A stretch of DNA of 64,000 nt from Nematopogon swammerdamellus (taxonomy: Eukaryota; Arthropoda; Insecta; Lepidoptera; Adelidae). The stretch is from assembly GCA_946902875.1 (NCBI GenBank), contig OX336353.1, positions 17,683,151-17,747,150 of the forward strand, given 5' to 3'. Below the pieces are notes generated by a model. The model did not search any database. It saw only the letters and a program-made list of their open reading frames with translations, and was not told where the DNA came from. Below, one piece after another: positions 61,335-64,000 of the stretch; positions within the stretch are counted from its first letter, which is position 1; every line of letters starts with the position of its first letter. Both the position numbers and the translations under genes were made by a program.

Positions 61335-64000
61335 CTACCCCAGCCAGCCTATGTCTTCCATGAAAGCCACAAGTCGACCGGGGTGTCTGCAGACCGCCGC
61401 AACGGAAGATGGGGAGCGGAGTATGTCCCTTCGTTGGTTGTCAAGCACACTGCACTCCAACAAAACATGCTCGGCCGTTTCATCCGTCGCCAAGCATCCT
61501 CTGCATAGTGGACTATCCGTAATACCCATCGTGTGTAGATGTTTATTTAGTGAGCAGTGGCCGCTCATCAGACCAACGGCTATTCTTAGCTTAGCCCGGG
61601 CCAGGTTGATAAGCTTCCGAGCCAGCCTTCGGTCTGGTTTAGGAAGGGCAGCTCTCGACTGTCTGCACTCTGAGAGGCCCTTCCATCTGTCCCTGTGTTT
61701 CCGTGATGTCGACGCGTGCAACCAAGATCTCTGTGTGCTCGTTGACGGCATTATCACGGGTTCCGCTCCTATAGGTATAGTTCTGGATCCTCTTCGGGCG
61801 AGGTCATCAGCGCTGTCATTTCCGTCGTCTTCGTTGTGGCCTTTTATCCACTGGAGGATCACCTTGTTATTATTACCTGCAACCTTCTCCAGGGCTCCAC
61901 GACATTGTAGCACTAGGCCTGAGGTACACCTCTTGCTCTTCAGTGCCATAAGAGTCGCTGCGCTATCTGAGAGTATCTTGATAATGTACCCTGATACGCC
62001 CATCTCAGTCACAGCGGTTGCCGCTTGTAGCATCCCGATTACTTCCGTTTGGAAAACGGTTGAGTGTGCACCAAGTGGTACTGATCTGTTGATGTTCAGC
62101 TCCAGTGAGAAAATGCCCGCACCGGTTCCGCTGCTTGTCCGTGACCCGTCTGTGAAGATTCTGAGTTCCGTCTCACTAGATGGGCCAGGGGTTTTTGGTC
62201 CTATTATGACCTCGAAATGTTTTTCGAAGACGTGGGTGGTGGGTATCCGATCGGAACCTGCCCTTAATAGGGGTAGTTCATTGCACATCGTGTTCAGGAC
62301 ACTTGTGTGCTTTACCGGTTCGTCCCCTTTCCATAGTCCTAGCGCATTGAGCCTTAGTGCGGACGCCGCCGCCTCCTGTCTGACAAATAGGTCCAGCGGC
62401 GTCAGACAGAGCATGGCTTCAATGGCGGCCGTGGGTGTTGTGCGCATACAACCCGTAATGCCTATGCAGGCAAGCCTCTGCAGCTTCTCTAATTGCATCG
62501 TTGTGGTCCGCAGTTTGGATCTGGGCCACCAGACCACGGCTCCGTAAGATAGCATCGGTCTCACTATGGCAGTGTACATCCACTGAGTTATTTTGGGGGT
62601 TACACCCCATGTTTTTCCCAGCAGCCTGCGACACTGCCAGAATGAGACGGTTGCTTTTTGTATTTTTTGGTCCAAGTGCCTACTCCAGTTGAGTTTATTG
62701 TCAAGAGTAATGCCCAGATACTTGACTTGCTCTGACATTGTTAGCATTGTCCCATTAAGCGTCGGGTATCTAAGGTTCCCGAGCTTCCTTTTGTTCGTGA
62801 AGAGAACCATCTCTGTCTTCTTCGCGTTCACCGACAGAGATTGTTCCTTGCACCAGTCCTCAATGATCTTGAGAGCCCCTTGCATCACTTCACACAGTAT
62901 CGTTTCGAAGCTCCCATTTATGAGGATGGCAATGTCATCCGCATAGCCGACCGTGTAGTACCCGGCCTCGTTTAGGCGCCTTAAGAGGCCGTCCACCACA
63001 AAGTCCCACAACAGCGGTGACAACACCCCTCCTTGTGGGCAGCCTCTAGCGACTAGAGCCCTCGTTGTGTCTGCCACCGTCACTTGAACCGCTCTGAGCT
63101 TCAGCATGTTTTCTATCCAGCCACTGATTGTGGAATCAACACCATACTGTGTCAGAGCCTGCCCAATACTTCCGAAGGTCGTTTTATCGAACGCGCCCTC
63201 TATGTCGATGAAGACGCCTAGGGTTGACATTTTGTTTTCTAGAGCCTGCTCAATTTTGTGCACTACTGCATGTAGTGCAGATTCTGTTGAGCGGCCTGGC
63301 ATGTATGCATGTTGCTGCTTGTGTAATGGATGATGTTTCAGCGTCACATCCCTAATTTCACGGTCACAAAGCCTTTCCAGTGTTTTAAGTAAAAACGAGG
63401 TCAGGCTAATCGGCCGGTACGACTTGGCAAGTGAGTACTCGCTCCTGCCAGGTTTTGGGATAAAGATTACTTTAACCTCACGCCATCCCCTGGGGACGTA
63501 CTTATGGGCAATGCAGGCTCTGAAGATCCTCACCAGTATTGGGACCAGGATCTTTGAGCACCACTGCAATTGCGCCGGATAAATGCCATCTAGCCCAGGT
63601 GATTTATAAGGGAGAAAGCTCTCTATAGCCCAAACTACCTTTTCATGCGTTACTACGCGTTGAGCCGTGTCCCAGTCTACGTTGGTCGGTTGACTCCCTG
63701 TGGTTTCAACCCAGTTGATCTGGTCGGCTATACTGCACTCGGGGAAGTGTGTGTCGAGCAGGACTTTACACATTTCCGGTACGGTGTTGGTGTATGTACC
63801 ATATGGTTTCCTCAGGCTTCCCATCTGCTGATCTGGCTCTCCTGAGAGTAGTTTCTTGATTCTGGCTGCCTGTGTGGTGGTCTCTATACTGCTGCAGAAC
63901 CTCCTCCAGGCATCCCTTCTTTTGGCCCTTACCCTTTTCTTGAAGTGGTTCAGGGCCTCTTTGTAATTCGCTAGGTCCGAGTTTTCTTTAGTATAACGCG
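61335..64000 (-). CDS. LOA-like non-LTR retrotransposon ORF2 (RT, RNase H, zinc knuckle), 5' end outside window
   Basis: An unbroken minus frame runs from the window edge to a stop at 61335; the first Met in view is 63824, but 58 more codons upstream are open, so the start and the expected AP-type endonuclease lie outside. Numbering from that Met: RT about 60-380, with GLDGIYP, YRPISLTSFLLKTLER, FIDIEGAFD (205-213), GCPQGGVLSPLLWD (261-274), catalytic YADD (294-297) and YLGITLD. RNase H about 553-680: FTDGS with D558, E594, D620, then KGHNEDDGNDSADDLAR (H663, D673). The zinc knuckle CX2CX8HX4C is C774, C777, H786, C791. RT plus RNase H plus CCHC in this order, with DIEGAFD, points to the LOA clade of the I superfamily (Lian/Trim-type); R1 is the alternative. 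All catalytic residues are present and no frameshift is seen, so the copy is young and may be active (inference). Confidence 0.92.
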   Translation of the reverse strand, partial: RYTKENSDLANYKEALNHFKKRVRAKRRDAWRRFCSSIETTTQAARIKKLLSGEPDQQMGSLRKPYGTYTNTVPEMCKVLLDTHFPECSIADQINWVETTGSQPTNVDWDTAQRVVTHEKVVWAIESFLPYKSPGLDGIYPAQLQWCSKILVPILVRIFRACIAHKYVPRGWREVKVIFIPKPGRSEYSLAKSYRPISLTSFLLKTLERLCDREIRDVTLKHHPLHKQQHAYMPGRSTESALHAVVHKIEQALENKMSTLGVFIDIEGAFDKTTFGSIGQALTQYGVDSTISGWIENMLKLRAVQVTVADTTRALVARGCPQGGVLSPLLWDFVVDGLLRRLNEAGYYTVGYADDIAILINGSFETILCEVMQGALKIIEDWCKEQSLSVNAKKTEMVLFTNKRKLGNLRYPTLNGTMLTMSEQVKYLGITLDNKLNWSRHLDQKIQKATVSFWQCRRLLGKTWGVTPKITQWMYTAIVRPMLSYGAVVWWPRSKLRTTTMQLEKLQRLACIGITGCMRTTPTAAIEAMLCLTPLDLFVRQEAAASALRLNALGLWKGDEPVKHTSVLNTMCNELPLLRAGSDRIPTTHVFEKHFEVIIGPKTPGPSSETELRIFTDGSRTSSGTGAGIFSLELNINRSVPLGAHSTVFQTEVIGMLQAATAVTEMGVSGYIIKILSDSAATLMALKSKRCTSGLVLQCRGALEKVAGNNNKVILQWIKGHNEDDGNDSADDLARRGSRTIPIGAEPVIMPSTSTQRSWLHASTSRKHRDRWKGLSECRQSRAALPKPDRRLARKLINLARAKLRIAVGLMSGHCSLNKHLHTMGITDSPLCRGCLATDETAEHVLLECSVLDNQRRDILRSPSSVAAVCRHPGRLVAFMEDIGWLG

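Noticed and set aside
61138..62547. 469-codon plus-strand frame
   Set aside because: Exactly antisense to the LOA ORF2; no recognisable domain.

Overview
The window looks like intergenic, transposon-saturated nuclear DNA of an insect, most likely a moth or butterfly (Lepidoptera). The grounds are AT-rich background, no operons or ribosome binding sites, the lepidopteran repeat words TTTTGCCCGCGGCTTCGCTC and GGCCAAGTGCGAGTCGGACT, 5'-truncated non-LTR retrotransposons with A-tails or short tandem tails, tRNA-like SINE heads, and a short TTAGG run. The lineage call is inference from motif recognition; no database was searched. Almost all open frames are chance frames or broken transposon pieces. 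I see no rRNA gene, no intact host tRNA gene, no CRISPR array and no complete host gene.

Coding content. (1) 61335-64000, minus strand: an unbroken reverse transcriptase / RNase H / zinc-knuckle ORF2 of a LOA-like (I superfamily) LINE, cut by the window edge. (2) Two short ORFs that both look like first exons of THAP (C2CH zinc finger) proteins, at 24244-24323 (minus, GTAAGT donor) and 35913-35989 (plus, donor changed to ATAAGT). They share length, residue pattern and intron phase. (3) Many C-terminal LINE ORF stubs from about seven families: RTE, a family ending in [16 protein letters not shown] sequence, an RLE-like end, LINE-A, LINE-T1, LINE-T2 and CR1/Jockey-like ends.

Layout. 0-10 kb: LINE tails, a full tRNA/5S-headed SINE, a SINE nested in a Rep-N repeat, and paired foldbacks. 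10.7-12.8 kb: two converging 68-bp arrays built on GGCCGAAGGCC, around a LINE stub. 13-17.8 kb: a full tRNA-headed SINE, an interrupted Rep-N copy and inverted repeat copies. 17.8-21.0 kb: a 3.2-kb palindrome with a (CT)n tract in one arm and (GGGAGA)n in the other. 21-28 kb: RTE stubs, MITEs, a 100-bp tandem array and the first THAP exon. 28.2-31.3 kb: a 10-bp minisatellite in two opposed halves, bounded by a 36-bp terminal inverted repeat and a 7-bp direct repeat. 31.6-32.3 kb: an hAT-type element with a perfect 8-bp target duplication. 33-48 kb: RTE, Rep-N, LINE stubs, the second THAP exon, a 405-bp tandem duplication, and the LINE that donates the SINE-A tail. 49-54 kb: a mariner-type MITE, a long hairpin, 70-bp and 68-bp arrays, a foldback. 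55-61 kb: LINE and SINE debris, an inverted ~400-bp pair with TTAA at both outer ends, and a 300-bp hAT-type MITE.

How the parts relate. Two SINE families share a central core but have different heads and tails. Each tail matches the 3' end of a LINE whose C-terminal ORF is also in the window, which fits SINEs mobilised by partner LINEs. Several nested insertions give a relative order of events. The strongest candidates for something undescribed are the minisatellite-bearing mobile element (28.2-31.3 kb), the SINE whose tRNA-like head contains a 5S rRNA internal promoter, and the microsatellite-bearing palindrome (17.8-21.0 kb).
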